Positions 63,897-64,000 of a DNA stretch of 64,000 nt are shown here, piece after piece. Every line of letters starts with the position of its first letter. Position 1 is the first letter of the stretch. The notes beneath the pieces are model-generated. The model saw nothing but the letters and a program-made list of their open reading frames with translations. It did not search any database and was not told where the DNA came from. The DNA lies in the NCBI RefSeq assembly GCF_900096965.1, contig NZ_FMYM01000004.1:176635-240634 (forward strand), in the 5' to 3' direction. Position numbers and translations under genes: made by a program. Source of the DNA: Shouchella lonarensis (GTDB taxonomy: Bacteria; Bacillota; Bacilli; Bacillales; Bacillaceae_D).

Positions 63897-64000
63897 CCCG
63901 GCACCGATCTACGCTCGCAGGGGGAAGCCCCCAACTACTATCGACGCAAAAGAGCTTAACGACCGTGTTCGGCATGGGAACGGGTGTGACCTCTTTGCCA
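63897..64000 (-). rRNA. rrf: 5S ribosomal RNA, 3' part (5' end outside window)
   Basis: Minus strand reads the conserved 5S core: AGAGGTCACACCCGTTCCCA, GCCGAACACGG, GTTAAGCTCTT and the GGGGGCTTCCCCCTGCGAG hairpin. The first about 12 nt lie beyond 64000. Shows an rRNA operon on the minus strand to the right. Confidence 0.97.

Overview
The window looks like a chromosomal segment of a low-to-moderate GC, alkaliphilic or halotolerant Bacillaceae, most like Shouchella (formerly Bacillus) clausii. The reasons are strong Shine-Dalgarno sites, B. subtilis-like gene order (moxR-DUF58-tgpA-guaA; tsaE-tsaB-rimI-tsaD; ydiF-rex-tatA-tatC-ydiK-ydiL-groES-groEL), an ectoine-type uptake operon, and a chromosomal Erm methyltransferase of the ErmD/Erm(34) class that B. 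clausii carries. The species is an inference; no database was searched.

Layout. 0.2-15 kb: a secreted NlpC/P60 hydrolase, then on the minus strand a MoxR/DUF58/transglutaminase operon leading into guaA, a secreted phosphoesterase, a YjcZ-like peptide, penicillin-binding protein PbpC, a small secreted phospholipase A2-like protein, and the ehuBCDA osmolyte importer. 15-30 kb: a HAD hydrolase; a csbB-gtrA-yfhO module expected to put sugar on lipoteichoic acid; HpaB-type monooxygenase; DUF554; YhhQ transporter; KtrC; VanZ; DeoD; DinB; and an ArsR-controlled operon (ArsR, SRPBCC, a frame-broken MFS transporter, a sugar-nucleotide-type epimerase). 30-37 kb: groES-groEL under CIRCE, ydiL-ydiK, tatA-tatC, rex and an ABC-F ATPase.

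37-53.5 kb, all minus strand, is the accessory heart of the window: a type VII secretion system (T7SSb) locus (esxA, yukD, essB, essC) followed by a multi-cassette effector region. Each full cassette has a GxSxG lipase of 497 aa, a stand-alone 190-aa LXG-like protein and a membrane-anchored candidate immunity protein; a DUF5082-like helical partner heads two of the groups. One cassette is followed by a 97%-identical duplicate of the 3' end of essC, then by a second partner gene, two orphan immunity genes each trailed by a truncated lipase remnant, and a second full cassette. This is the most interesting region: it reads as repeated cassette capture at the essC 3' end. EsaA/YueB and EssA/YueC are not present here. 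The locus sits between ydiF and tsaD, which are close neighbours in B. subtilis.

53.7-64 kb: an exported endonuclease/exonuclease/phosphatase-fold protein, a fatty-acid hydroxylase-like protein, the t6A genes tsaD-rimI-tsaB-tsaE with thiL, an initiator tRNA-Met, an inducible erm gene with a 13-aa RRR leader peptide and attenuator, a tandem-MazG protein with a histidine phosphatase, an MgtC/SapB protein, and the 3' part of a 5S rRNA running off the right edge (rRNA operon on the minus strand).
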